Part shown: positions 33,426-42,358 of the stretch, piece after piece | Numbering within the stretch: the stretch's first letter is position 1 | How the letters are laid out: every line of letters begins with the position of its first letter | Assembly (NCBI GenBank): GCA_030447305.1 | Contig: JAUJPC010000001.1 | Span: 1 to 64,000, forward strand | Length of the DNA: 64,000 nucleotides | Direction of reading: 5' to 3' | Source of the DNA: Actinomycetota bacterium | GTDB lineage: Bacteria > Actinomycetota > CADDZG01 > JAHWKV01 | The notes under the pieces: model-generated | What the model saw: the letters and a program-made list of their open reading frames with translations, nothing else | Databases searched by the model: none | Told to the model about the DNA's origin: nothing | Made by a program: the position numbers and the translations under genes

Positions 33426-35225
33426 CTAGGGTGAATGTCGCTTCAAGACGATGTACCCGCCGACTTCTGAAACCTGCTCGAAGTCGTCGCCCATAGGGCT
33501 AACTGCCTCCTGTGTTGCTCCTGGTTGATGAAGCTGCAGCCGGCCCTTTATCAGCAACCAGTTCACTTCCTGCTCGTCGACCATTTCCCTGAGTTTTCTG
33601 AATGAATACGGGTTATTTGTGTAGTCAAAGAGCACGAGGGGAAGGGGAGGATGCCTCTCAAGGGCAAAATAGATTGGATCTTCTCCCGGATAAGCGACCA
33701 TGGGCTCACCCTTCGGGATGTTGGTTTCAATCCACGCCAAAGTGCGGTCCAGATCAGGGACGTGACGTCCCTGGGCAGACAATCCCCTCAAAGCCTTGGA
33801 AGTCGATCGGTGTATGGGGCCAGTGTCAGCCGCGTAATCGAGCCGAGGATTGTGCCAGATGTATTGAAAGCCCGAAAGGGAAATCAGTATGCCAATTGTC
33901 GCAGCCAGCAGGAGAAGCGTCTCCTTCCCCGGGCCTTTAGCGAACTTTCCAAAGGCCACCACCATGCTGGCGGCAGCAATCATCAAGAGAGGCCAGATCC
34001 CATACGTCGATCCCTCGACTCCCTGAGAAAGAAACGAAGCGTGAGCTACGCCAAAGATCACGAACGGAAGGAGTTGCTGGAAAGAAGCAGGCCGTCCCCA
34101 TGAATTCACAACCAAGCCGCCGGCCGCTGAAATGAGCAGAATTAGCGGCCAAAACCTCAGAACTGCCTCGAAGTCACCCATCCTGAGCCCGATCCACGCG
34201 AACGCGACCAGTACAAACATTGCTCCCGCTGCTTGGGTGGATTTCTTTGCTCGAAGCAGTAGCGACCCTGTAATGATGATCGCTACTGCAATCCATATCT
34301 GGTTGTCCAAGTAGGAATCGAATGTAGCAACCAGCGAACCCAGTCGTTGTTCCGCAGCGAAAGCCACAGTCCAGCGAAAATAGTTTCTTAACCCGACCGT
34401 CAGATCGACAACCAGAAGAATCGCCGCTACAGCAAGAAAAGCACCTGCGATCAAGCGCGTGTGCATGACCCTAGTCCCCCTGTCCGCCCAAAGTGCGCTG
34501 ACGGTCAATGCGAGCAAGATCATGAAAATGAAAGCTCCGCCCAGATTCTGCTTAAAGAAGAGCGGTAGGGAAATGAGCGCTCCCGCTGCAAACTCCATCC
34601 AAGCAGGGCGTGGCCTTCGTTTGCATTCCAGAATTGCCCAAAGAGCGATAACCATAAGAAACCCCGCATCGGGGTCGTAAAAAGGATGGGGGAAGATACT
34701 GTAAATTCCAAGAAGAACGAGCGGAAGCGCCAGGAAGAAGGCAATTAGCCTAGGCCGCTCGTGCTGGTCCTCAAACAGCATGATGAGGATCTTGTAGGTG
34801 AGCACTGTAGCTGCCCCGCTGATCAATGCCGCATAGGCGACATGTAAGGCGAAATGAGAACCAAAAATGCGTATCAGGGCTGCTTGGATTAAAAAGGTGC
34901 CTGGAGGAAAGGGCATCACGAAGTCTCTGTAAGGCACATCTCCAGCAGCCATTCGGTAGGCTGTATTTAAGATGTAGCTGAGATCCACAAGAACCCCCGC
35001 CCTGCGGTTCTGCCATATAACTACAAGGGCGGAACCCGAAAATAGCAGCACTTGTGCCCACCGTGAAAAGGTCAGGTCTGCCAGTTTAGTTTCTCGGCTG
35101 ACGGTGGAGTAACTGGGATAAGTCGGCGGTATCCGGTCTTCATTTTCCGGCCTCACCTCGCGACGCGCTGGAAATTCTGCATCGTAATGACTGCAGATCC
35201 CATCTAGTGGCGAGGCTGACAGCAC
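33426..35225 (-). CDS. Multipass membrane protein, GT-C-like
   Basis: 599 residues starting at GTG 35225 (start uncertain). A 55-residue polar leader precedes about eleven to twelve hydrophobic helices, and the last 130 residues are soluble. After helix 1 comes VDLSYILNTAYRMAAGDVPYRDFVMPFPPG, where the acidic residues and the following helix pattern resemble GT-C proteins that use polyprenyl-phosphate sugars. The base composition looks more AT-rich than in the housekeeping part, and codon use is less biased, hinting at transfer of this part of the locus. It has no close family name that I recognise. Confidence 0.55.
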   Translation of the reverse strand: MLSASPLDGICSHYDAEFPARREVRPENEDRIPPTYPSYSTVSRETKLADLTFSRWAQVLLFSGSALVVIWQNRRAGVLVDLSYILNTAYRMAAGDVPYRDFVMPFPPGTFLIQAALIRIFGSHFALHVAYAALISGAATVLTYKILIMLFEDQHERPRLIAFFLALPLVLLGIYSIFPHPFYDPDAGFLMVIALWAILECKRRPRPAWMEFAAGALISLPLFFKQNLGGAFIFMILLALTVSALWADRGTRVMHTRLIAGAFLAVAAILLVVDLTVGLRNYFRWTVAFAAEQRLGSLVATFDSYLDNQIWIAVAIIITGSLLLRAKKSTQAAGAMFVLVAFAWIGLRMGDFEAVLRFWPLILLISAAGGLVVNSWGRPASFQQLLPFVIFGVAHASFLSQGVEGSTYGIWPLLMIAAASMVVAFGKFAKGPGKETLLLLAATIGILISLSGFQYIWHNPRLDYAADTGPIHRSTSKALRGLSAQGRHVPDLDRTLAWIETNIPKGEPMVAYPGEDPIYFALERHPPLPLVLFDYTNNPYSFRKLREMVDEQEVNWLLIKGRLQLHQPGATQEAVSPMGDDFEQVSEVGGYIVLKRHSP

Positions 35226-35252
35226 TTCTCAATGGTGCCTGTTCCCCTCAAA

Positions 35253-35275
35253 CTCTCCCTCTCTCTCTTTCTCTC
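35253..35275. repeat. CT-rich simple-sequence tract
   Basis: A 23-nt run of C and T only, mostly CT dinucleotides, lies 28 nt upstream of the GTG start of the minus-strand membrane gene. On that strand it reads as a GA-rich leader. It could be slippage-prone or simply a purine-rich leader. Confidence 0.5.
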
Positions 35276-35563
35276 GAATTGCTCGAAACAGCATCTTTCT
35301 AGGCTGATTGCCGGGCAATGAAGGGTCTTCGCAGCACCAACTGCAGTCCCGGTTATACGGGGAAGGGGAAACCGCTTGAGGATTTTCAGTCTGTCGCCGT
35401 CAGAGAACCGTTGCTCCACCATAGCCTGCGATTTAGTCGGGGTTGAAACTGGTTGCCTTCTTTTCAACTCAACGGATATTGTCAACCGAATCCAGGCCGT
35501 TACCGTCACGTTCTCCGGGAGGACGGACGGTTCCAATCGACTTCGCGCGCTTAGGAAGGGTCA

Positions 35564-36359
35564 ATGAAATCAAGCTTCGGCCATTGGTAATCATACCGAC
35601 CTACAACGAGTCTGAGGGAATCGAGACACTGCTGGTCCAGGTGCTTGCTGCCCACCCTGAACTGGCGGTCCTTGTGGTTGACGACAACTCGCCGGATGGA
35701 ACGGGGGAGATTGTCTCCAAGGTGGCGGGGAGTACCGACCGAATCGAGTTGATGACCAGAGAGGCGAAGCTTGGTTATGGGAAAGCCTATCTGGCAGGTT
35801 TCAGTCACGGCCTGCGCAGTGACGCAGACTGCATCATTCAGATGGATGCCGATCTCTCCCACGACCCTGCAGACCTCCCGCGCCTGCTAGAGGCTGCCAG
35901 ACACGCCGATGTCGTCATCGGATCCCGGTACGTAAGGGGCGGGGCTGTTTCCGGCTGGTCACGCGGCAGACGCACTCTGTCATGGTCCGCCAATACGTAC
36001 GCCCGGACACTGCTCGGAATCCCGACGAGGGATTTCACCAGCGGATTTCGATGCTATAAGCGTGAGGTGCTCGAAGCTGTGGATCTGGCTTCTATCACCA
36101 CGGAGCGCTACGCCTTCCAGGTGCAGATGTGCTACCGCGCCTGGCAGGGGGATTCCGGATTGTCGAAGTACCAATCGTGTTCCGGGAACGTATTACGGGC
36201 AAGTCGAAGATGTCCCGACAAATCGTGCTCGAGGGAGTAGCTTGGGTCACTAAAAAGGGGTCAGAGAGCTCCCGCGCCGACTGTGGGAAAAGCGTAGTCG
36301 CGTACAGTCATCAGGCCGTCGATAACTGTGGCCCGATGGTAACCGCACTTATGGTTTAG
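35564..36359 (+). pseudogene. Polyprenyl-phosphate mannose synthase-like GT2 (DPM1-like), two frameshifts
   Basis: The central frame reads LVIIPTYNESEGIETLL, VVDDNSPDGTGE, LGYGKAYLAGF, QMDADLSHDP with the metal DAD, and DFTSGFRCYKREVLEAVD, a very good DPM1/Ppm1 match. At both ends the frame is broken. The best start (ATG 35564, with AGGAAGGG upstream) is one base out of frame and would be right if AAA at 35567-35569 had one more A. Near 36150 the G5 run breaks the expected CYRAWQGGFRIVEVPIVFRE; one more G restores it and the gene then ends at 36359, overlapping the next start by 1 nt. Both fixes together give exactly 265 codons plus stop. Sequencing error or real decay. Confidence 0.75.
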
Positions 36360-38128
36360 TGGCAACCATGACGTCGATTGAAGCGGAGCAGGCGAAGAAG
36401 TTCCCGGGCTCCATCGGAAGCCTGGAAGGTCTGCAGCAGAGGGTGGGCTCCAGGGTCTACTGGCCGCTGATCCTGCTGATGGGAATATTCGCGGCAACCG
36501 CGTTCGTGGTTCCGTTACTCGCGCCGGTTTCGATCAACGATGATTGGGTCTACGCCAGGTCGGTCGAGATCTTGATGAGGGAAGGAAGTCTCCGACCCCT
36601 CGATGTATCGAGTGCCGTCTATCCGTTCCAGACGTTGTGGGCAGGCCTTTTCGCCTTGCTGTTTGGCACCAGCCTCGGCGTCTTTCGGCTCTCAACCTTT
36701 GTCCTCGTCCTCCTTAGCGCCCCGGCGGTTTACGGCATTTGCCGTGAGCTGGGATTGAGCAGACACATCGGTCTGTTGGGGGCTGCTGTGTATCTGTTCA
36801 ATCCGATTCTCTTTGCCCTCGCCTATTCGTTCATGACCGATCCGCATTACGTAGCGCTACTGGTAATTTCGGTGTACCTCTACCTGCGCGGATTCAACCG
36901 GGAAAGTCCTCTGTGGCTGGTTTCAGGGTCTGTGGCTGCAACGTGCGCCTTTCTCGTGCGGCAGCACGGCATCCTCATTCCCATAGCCGTGGGGTCTTAT
37001 CTCCTGCTCACCCGCCGCGTCTCTTTCAGTCGGAAATCGCTGTTTGTCTTGGCGCAAGCGACGGGAATACCTGCCGTGGCAGGAGTCATTTACATGGTTT
37101 GGCTGACCAAGGTGAACGGAATTCCGGTTGCCACGCAGGTCATGACCCAGAACTTCATGGAGGCTCCCCTTGACGAGCGCCTGCACCTTTTGTGGCGCCT
37201 GATCGTCATTACGTTGATGTACTCAGGACTGTTCATCCTGCCGATAGCCGTCTCGCTTGTGCCTCGAGCCCCTGCCCTGATCAAGTCACTGTCCCCGAGA
37301 GGAATCGTATTCGTTGGCACCTGGCTTGCCGTCCTGCTCGCCGGCCTGCTCGACTTTGCTCGCCTGGACCGGTTCATGCCGCTGATTCCGGATCGGATTA
37401 ACTCCAATGGCATCGGCCCCGCCGACGTAATCGGGGACCGGCCACCCATGTTTGATGACCGCGAACTGATCATCTTCACTGCAATTGTCGCTTTGGCGTC
37501 CATCGTCCTGGCAATTGCTATCGGCGCCAACGCAATACCAGGAAGGAAGACCGAAATGGGAGCGGGAATTCTACTTGCAATCGCCGGCTGGCAAGCGTTA
37601 GCTCTGTTCCTGGTGTCACATTGGTTTCGCAAGTACCCCTTGGAATATCCCCCAATAACTGTCGATCGCTATGTGGTCGTGCTCCTGCCCTTTGTAATCT
37701 GCCTTCTCCTGTGGTGGTCCCGGAATCTAACATTTCCGACGGCCGGAGCCTGGATACTGGTCCTGCTCTTTGCGGGGTTCTCGGTCGTGGGTACCCGCGA
37801 TTTCCTTGTGTTTAACCACGAGGTCTGGAAACTGGCTGCCAAAGCATTGGAGATGGGCATACCGGCGAATAAGCTGGACGCCGGCGCTGGATGGGACGGA
37901 TATCACGTCTCGGACGAGTCCTATTTTGCGCGGGAATCCAGGACACCGAATCCGCCATGGTGGATACCGATCTTCGCCCCGGACATTGATTCGACCTATC
38001 TGATATCCACTAAGCCCGTTGAGGGGTATGCGGAGATGAGGCGGGTTTCCTATTCCCAGTGGCTCAATCCGGAAAGGGCCTTTTTGTACCTTTCCAAGAG
38101 AAGCCAGCCGCCGAGCCCCTCCGCTTGA
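36359..38128 (+). CDS. GT39-like multipass membrane glycosyltransferase
   Basis: 589 residues from GTG at 36359 (ATG at 36368 is an alternative). The GTG overlaps the corrected stop of the DPM1-like gene (TAGTG), so the two are coupled. About eleven hydrophobic segments follow a 32-residue leader. The first loop carries SINDDWVYARSVEIL, the twin-acid motif expected of GT-C catalytic sites, and the soluble C-terminal stretch of about 90 residues includes WDGYHVSDESY. Pairing with a polyprenyl-phosphate-mannose-synthase-like gene suggests that the two act in sequence: one makes the lipid-linked donor and the other uses it outside the membrane. Confidence 0.68.
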   Translation: MATMTSIEAEQAKKFPGSIGSLEGLQQRVGSRVYWPLILLMGIFAATAFVVPLLAPVSINDDWVYARSVEILMREGSLRPLDVSSAVYPFQTLWAGLFALLFGTSLGVFRLSTFVLVLLSAPAVYGICRELGLSRHIGLLGAAVYLFNPILFALAYSFMTDPHYVALLVISVYLYLRGFNRESPLWLVSGSVAATCAFLVRQHGILIPIAVGSYLLLTRRVSFSRKSLFVLAQATGIPAVAGVIYMVWLTKVNGIPVATQVMTQNFMEAPLDERLHLLWRLIVITLMYSGLFILPIAVSLVPRAPALIKSLSPRGIVFVGTWLAVLLAGLLDFARLDRFMPLIPDRINSNGIGPADVIGDRPPMFDDRELIIFTAIVALASIVLAIAIGANAIPGRKTEMGAGILLAIAGWQALALFLVSHWFRKYPLEYPPITVDRYVVVLLPFVICLLLWWSRNLTFPTAGAWILVLLFAGFSVVGTRDFLVFNHEVWKLAAKALEMGIPANKLDAGAGWDGYHVSDESYFARESRTPNPPWWIPIFAPDIDSTYLISTKPVEGYAEMRRVSYSQWLNPERAFLYLSKRSQPPSPSA

Positions 38129-38425
38129 GCCCCGAGTTCCAGGGTGGCTGCGAACAACTCGGTAGCAAGCACCGGGACCGAGTGCGGGGTGCTCCGAATT
38201 AGAGCCAAAGACGCCCGATAACTGCCAAACTGTCACTGCTGATCGCCAGGATCTGCGTGTACCTGCATGGCCCAGGGCCGTCGCGGTTTCAGTACGTCCG
38301 AGTACAGCGAAATCGGCTGCATCATCGCTCATGACCCGGCTAGAATGCTTACCGCCCAGGCACTGCTACGAACAGCCAAGAGCAATCCACAGTGACATGA
38401 ATCCTTCGGAGCAGACGGTGAACGA

Positions 38426-40777
38426 ATGATGCCTACCGGCGAAGCCATCCTCAGCAAGGCCAAGAATCATCGAGGCAGAGATGGTTACCTAAGTGTCTTG
38501 GACCCGGAGGGCCCAGGGATGAGCCGAAGCACGGTCCGCTGGCCGTTGGCGTACCTCGCGTATTTTGTTGCTCAGTGCTTTCAGCTCTGGGCGCTTTTCG
38601 CACTCGCTCCCCGCTTCTTCTGGCTGGATGATTCCCAGAGGCAGTTCGGGCCAATGTTGTGGTGGCTCGGTCGAAATCAACGGGGCGGCCGACCCCCATT
38701 GATGGATCCAGACCTCGGAATGGCAGGCAATGCGGTCGCCGACATGCAGTATGGCGTGTTGGACCCACTGCATTGGATGCTTCAGTTCTTGATCAGTCGG
38801 TTCGACAATTTCATCGTGATTTCGTGGATTTACGGGTCTCTGTCGGTGGTGATTCTGGGTGCTGGGGCGTTATGCGTCCTCCGCCTCTACGGAGTTAAGC
38901 CGGTTCTTGCCGTCGCCGGCGCATTGGGAGTCGCGTCGAGTGGATTCTTTATGTGGTTTGGCAGCTCTTGGTGGCCCTTGATGTGGAGCACGGCCTGGCT
39001 GCCATGGCTTTGGGTTGGCCTGGCGAGCAAGCGATGGCCCGGAGTGATCGTTTCCGGCCTGGCCTTGTGGGCCATCCTTGCCTCGGGCAACCCCTATGCA
39101 GTACCGTTTGCCGCTCTATTACTAGTAGTGCAAATTTGGGAATACCAAAGGGAACTAGGTTTCTACCGGTCACTCTTGAGCTCCCGGTTCGTAGCCCGCA
39201 TGGTCGCATGCGCCGGTGGCGTCATTGTGGCCTTGCCGACTCTTCTGACCGCCATACAGATTGCTCCCCTGATGGGTCGCCAGGAGGCCGAACCCCTGAT
39301 CGGAAATGCCGGATTCGCCGTCCCAAATCTAGGCGATGTGATTCTTGGAGGCATGACTCTTTTAGGGCAGACGAATGGCTGGGGCGGATCAATAGGTTTA
39401 AGTCCTGCGTTTGCGCCCATGCTTGTGGCGATTCCATTACTGGCACTGGTGTCATGGGAGAAAGCATTTCGATCCCCAGGAGTACCGACAGGCCTCATCC
39501 TTATAGTCGCGGCTGCCACCTGCACCCAGCTTCCTACCATAGTTGGCGTGTTCAGGAATCCCCTCCGGCACATCGTCATCTTCCAGGTCATGGTGTCGCT
39601 ATTGGCTCTTATCGCAGTGTCGGCTGCACCAAACCTGACCAAGCGGCGAGTCATTGTGGCCGGCCTCATAGTGACTGCACAGTTTGTGCTTGCGGAATTC
39701 CGAGCACCGGTGTTCTTCGGCTGGCACTTTATTGCCCTCTGCTTGACCGTACTAGCCGGTCTCGCGGCATTGAGCTTGCTTAAGAACGAGGTCCGCCAAA
39801 GGCAAACAAAGTCGATCATCCTGATCCTATGTGTGGTTGCCAGCCCTTTTGTCGGAGAGCGAATGATGGTTTCGTTGCAGAACCGGGTAGACGAGCTCGA
39901 ACCGGGTCCGCCGTCCCTCGGTCGACAGTTTCGTCAGCTATATCCGGGCTACGGACTGGGGGTCACCGTAGATGAGTATCGTGCTCAAGCGTATGCAGTC
40001 GACGAAACTCTGACCGTCATGCGGTGGGGCCACGATCGGGACGAGGGCTGGAATACGGGAGTTGTTGGCGGAAACGGCAACTTGATCGCCGGTCTGAAGC
40101 CCGGATTTGGTTCTATTGCGGTTGCTCAAGCAAAGTTGGAGAAACACTGGTGCAGGGACTTTGTGGGCCAGATTTGCTCCACGCCCGAACAGTTGCTCGA
40201 AAAGGCCAATGGCACCGACAAGCCCTGGATGGATGTGTTGGCATCTGACATCGTCGTTCTACATTCGTCGGCGCCGATCGAGATACGGCAGTACTTCGAC
40301 TCCAACTGGAACAAGGGCCTTGAGGGCGCTTTGTGGGTTGAGTATCAAAAACGTAGCAGGCTTCCTGGGAGAATCACCGTAGCGGACGGAACCAGAGTAT
40401 CCGATAAGGAGTGGTTCGCCGGCCCAGCTTACATCGGACGTCCGATGGAGTCGTATGTGGTATCTACCGCAGGGGAGGGCGGATCTTTAATCTTTAGGAC
40501 TCCCTACTGGCCGGGGTTCAGAGCTACACTCAATGACGGTCCCGCGCGGGTCTCCTCGGTGGACCAGTCGGTCTTGAAGATCGATCTCCCGGCGGATCTT
40601 ACCAACGCTAAGTTGCAGATCTATTACGACCCCATTGGAGCGAGGATCTCGACCCTTGCAACGTTGGTCGGTATCGCAACCATTATCGGTAGCGCTCTCG
40701 CCGCCGGCCGGTTTGAGCGAGCCAGCGGAGGCCTCCTTCGACGCCACCCATCCAAGCCGTGGATTAACAGCCGGTAG
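38426..40777 (+). CDS. Large multipass membrane protein (YfhO/GT-C-like), unknown function
   Basis: 783 residues; two adjacent ATGs (38426, 38429) and a third Met about 30 residues later (MSRSTVRW) are possible starts. About twelve to thirteen hydrophobic helices occupy residues 40-490, followed by a soluble domain of about 240 residues and a final helix near 750. The first loop has WLDDSQRQFGPMLWW, again acidic residues after helix 1, then GGRPPLMDPDLGMAG. The overall plan (many helices, soluble extracytoplasmic domain, last helix) resembles YfhO-type proteins that modify polymers with sugars. A hairpin (CCGAGTT/AACTCGG, 38132-38162) lies in the 297-nt gap before it. No name assigned. Confidence 0.55.
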   Translation: MMPTGEAILSKAKNHRGRDGYLSVLDPEGPGMSRSTVRWPLAYLAYFVAQCFQLWALFALAPRFFWLDDSQRQFGPMLWWLGRNQRGGRPPLMDPDLGMAGNAVADMQYGVLDPLHWMLQFLISRFDNFIVISWIYGSLSVVILGAGALCVLRLYGVKPVLAVAGALGVASSGFFMWFGSSWWPLMWSTAWLPWLWVGLASKRWPGVIVSGLALWAILASGNPYAVPFAALLLVVQIWEYQRELGFYRSLLSSRFVARMVACAGGVIVALPTLLTAIQIAPLMGRQEAEPLIGNAGFAVPNLGDVILGGMTLLGQTNGWGGSIGLSPAFAPMLVAIPLLALVSWEKAFRSPGVPTGLILIVAAATCTQLPTIVGVFRNPLRHIVIFQVMVSLLALIAVSAAPNLTKRRVIVAGLIVTAQFVLAEFRAPVFFGWHFIALCLTVLAGLAALSLLKNEVRQRQTKSIILILCVVASPFVGERMMVSLQNRVDELEPGPPSLGRQFRQLYPGYGLGVTVDEYRAQAYAVDETLTVMRWGHDRDEGWNTGVVGGNGNLIAGLKPGFGSIAVAQAKLEKHWCRDFVGQICSTPEQLLEKANGTDKPWMDVLASDIVVLHSSAPIEIRQYFDSNWNKGLEGALWVEYQKRSRLPGRITVADGTRVSDKEWFAGPAYIGRPMESYVVSTAGEGGSLIFRTPYWPGFRATLNDGPARVSSVDQSVLKIDLPADLTNAKLQIYYDPIGARISTLATLVGIATIIGSALAAGRFERASGGLLRRHPSKPWINSR

Positions 40778-40807
40778 TGTCCGTCTCCCGAATTAACACG
40801 ACTCTAT

Positions 40808-41542
40808 CTAGTGAAGTTTCTGAAACTGAGCCAGTTCCTCTGGGGTGCCAAAACTGAACACGTCACCCTGAACTAGGCTGATGCGCTTGCCCGAAGCTAT
40901 CAGCTCATTGAACACAAGGGAGACATAGTACTCAGGCATCTGTGCAGAGATCTGCTTGACCATCAACACCCTGGCTGCGTCTAGGAAGACTGCAGTCTCT
41001 GTAAAAAAGTATGCGCCGGTCAGCGCATGTGACGATATCGGTTGCTTCTCGGCCGTCCGACTTACTGTCCCCGATTCGCCTACCTGGGCGTAACTGTAAC
41101 GAGGGTCAGTCGACTTGAAGGAAAGCAGTATCCCGTCGACATGTCTTCTGCTCACAGCCTGCTTTATTGACGCGAAGTATTGGGGGCTGTGGAAAGAGGT
41201 GTCGCAGTCCAGGATCACAAGTGGAAGGTCTAGATCCAGATGTGATTGTGCTGCCATGCAGGTCTCTACAGCGCCCCGGGTATCGTGATCCAACATGACT
41301 ATGGAGGCGGCGGATTCCGCGGCCCTGACGCGGCTGGCCAGGCCGAACTCTCTTTCATGATCTTCCCGTATGACTACGGTGATTTTGAGGTTGGCGTCCA
41401 GCGGGTCGAACGACGAAAGAGCACGCTTGAACATAGGGACACCCAGAACATCGATCAACGGCTTGGGGGTGGCGTTGCCTGCCCGACGGAACCGGTCGCC
41501 TACGCCCCCCATGGGCATCAATATCTGGAGGTCGAACATCAA
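40808..41542 (-). CDS. Nucleotidylyltransferase (sugar-phosphate type) of the kinase-fusion operon
   Basis: 244 residues with the nucleotidyltransferase N-terminus ILMPMGGVGDRFRRAG..TPKPLIDVLGVPM, closer to the capsule-locus enzymes that begin IPMAGxGSRF than to RmlA. LVILDCDTSFHSP supplies the metal Asp residues (LDCD), and a conserved Lys lies in LLSFKSTDPRYSY. It ends with FSFGTPEELAQF, typical of this group. The start overlaps the GT2 stop (4 nt). In the same operon are a kinase-like domain and a HAD phosphatase, so it could activate the phosphorylated product of that kinase. CTP-, GTP- or UTP-dependence is unknown. Confidence 0.75.
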   Translation of the reverse strand: MMFDLQILMPMGGVGDRFRRAGNATPKPLIDVLGVPMFKRALSSFDPLDANLKITVVIREDHEREFGLASRVRAAESAASIVMLDHDTRGAVETCMAAQSHLDLDLPLVILDCDTSFHSPQYFASIKQAVSRRHVDGILLSFKSTDPRYSYAQVGESGTVSRTAEKQPISSHALTGAYFFTETAVFLDAARVLMVKQISAQMPEYYVSLVFNELIASGKRISLVQGDVFSFGTPEELAQFQKLH

Positions 41543-42297
41543 CCTACCTCATCGAACTCGTAATCCAGGTCGCTGGCCGGTACCCGGCGCTTTGGGCCGA
41601 TGCGCCACTTCAGGAGATTGACCAGTGCAACCCTGAAGACGTTGAAGTTGCGCGCATTGGACGCCTGGTCCTCCTCTCGCCACGTAATCGGAACATAGGC
41701 GAACTGGACGCCGCGTCGGACGAGATCCAACAGCAACTCCGTGTTGAAGGTCATCTTGTCGGCGAAGTGCATGTACGTTGCAGGATCGAGATCGGCAACG
41801 GCAAACAAATTGAGGCCCGACCCCAGGTCTTCGATCTTACGCAGCGTAACGCCGCTGTAGATTGCGTTGAGAACCCTGTTGCCCAAGATCCGCTTTAGGT
41901 CGTATCCCACCAATGTCGATCCCGCTGCGAACCGGGAGCCCAGGACGGTCTGAAAGGCCGGATTGTTCTCGGCATAGCTCAGCAATCGAACGATCTCATC
42001 GCTTCGAGCTTGATTGTCACCATGCAGGATCACAACATGAGTGGCCCCCACGGAAGCAGCATGTTGAAAGGCAACCTTGTGGGTGCCTCCGAGGCTGATG
42101 TTTTCTCTATTCCGAAAGACTCTCAAGTTCGGGATCCGGCCGGAATCCTTGTAATGCACCGCCGCAGATACCGTTTCGTCGGTACTCCTGTTGTCGATGA
42201 CCCAGATCTCTTTAACGCGCCTTGCCAAGTCGTCACTGATTTCGTCAAGGACACGGAGTATCTGGGGCGCGCAGTTGTATGCCGGTATTGCGATCAC
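41539..42297 (-). CDS. GT2 glycosyltransferase in the kinase-fusion operon
   Basis: 252 residues from GTG 42297: VIAIPAYNCAPQILRVL, VIDNRSTDET, GGTHKVAFQHA, a DxD-like HGDNQA and an ED-like IEDLGSGLNLF. The N-terminus is cut tight: the family normally has a Met-Lys-Val-Val lead, and upstream of the GTG the in-frame codons read ATA AAA GTC with AAGGA ten bases before the ATA. The true start may therefore be a non-standard or mutated codon at 42306. No membrane helix is seen. It resembles polyprenyl-phosphate-sugar synthases more than processive enzymes. Donor unknown. Confidence 0.7.
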   Translation of the reverse strand: MIAIPAYNCAPQILRVLDEISDDLARRVKEIWVIDNRSTDETVSAAVHYKDSGRIPNLRVFRNRENISLGGTHKVAFQHAASVGATHVVILHGDNQARSDEIVRLLSYAENNPAFQTVLGSRFAAGSTLVGYDLKRILGNRVLNAIYSGVTLRKIEDLGSGLNLFAVADLDPATYMHFADKMTFNTELLLDLVRRGVQFAYVPITWREEDQASNARNFNVFRVALVNLLKWRIGPKRRVPASDLDYEFDEVG

Positions 42298-42358
42298 GAC
42301 TTTTATTTCGTTCAGTTCCTTAGGCTAGCCTTGCATGCAGGTGAGGATGACAGGGGTC

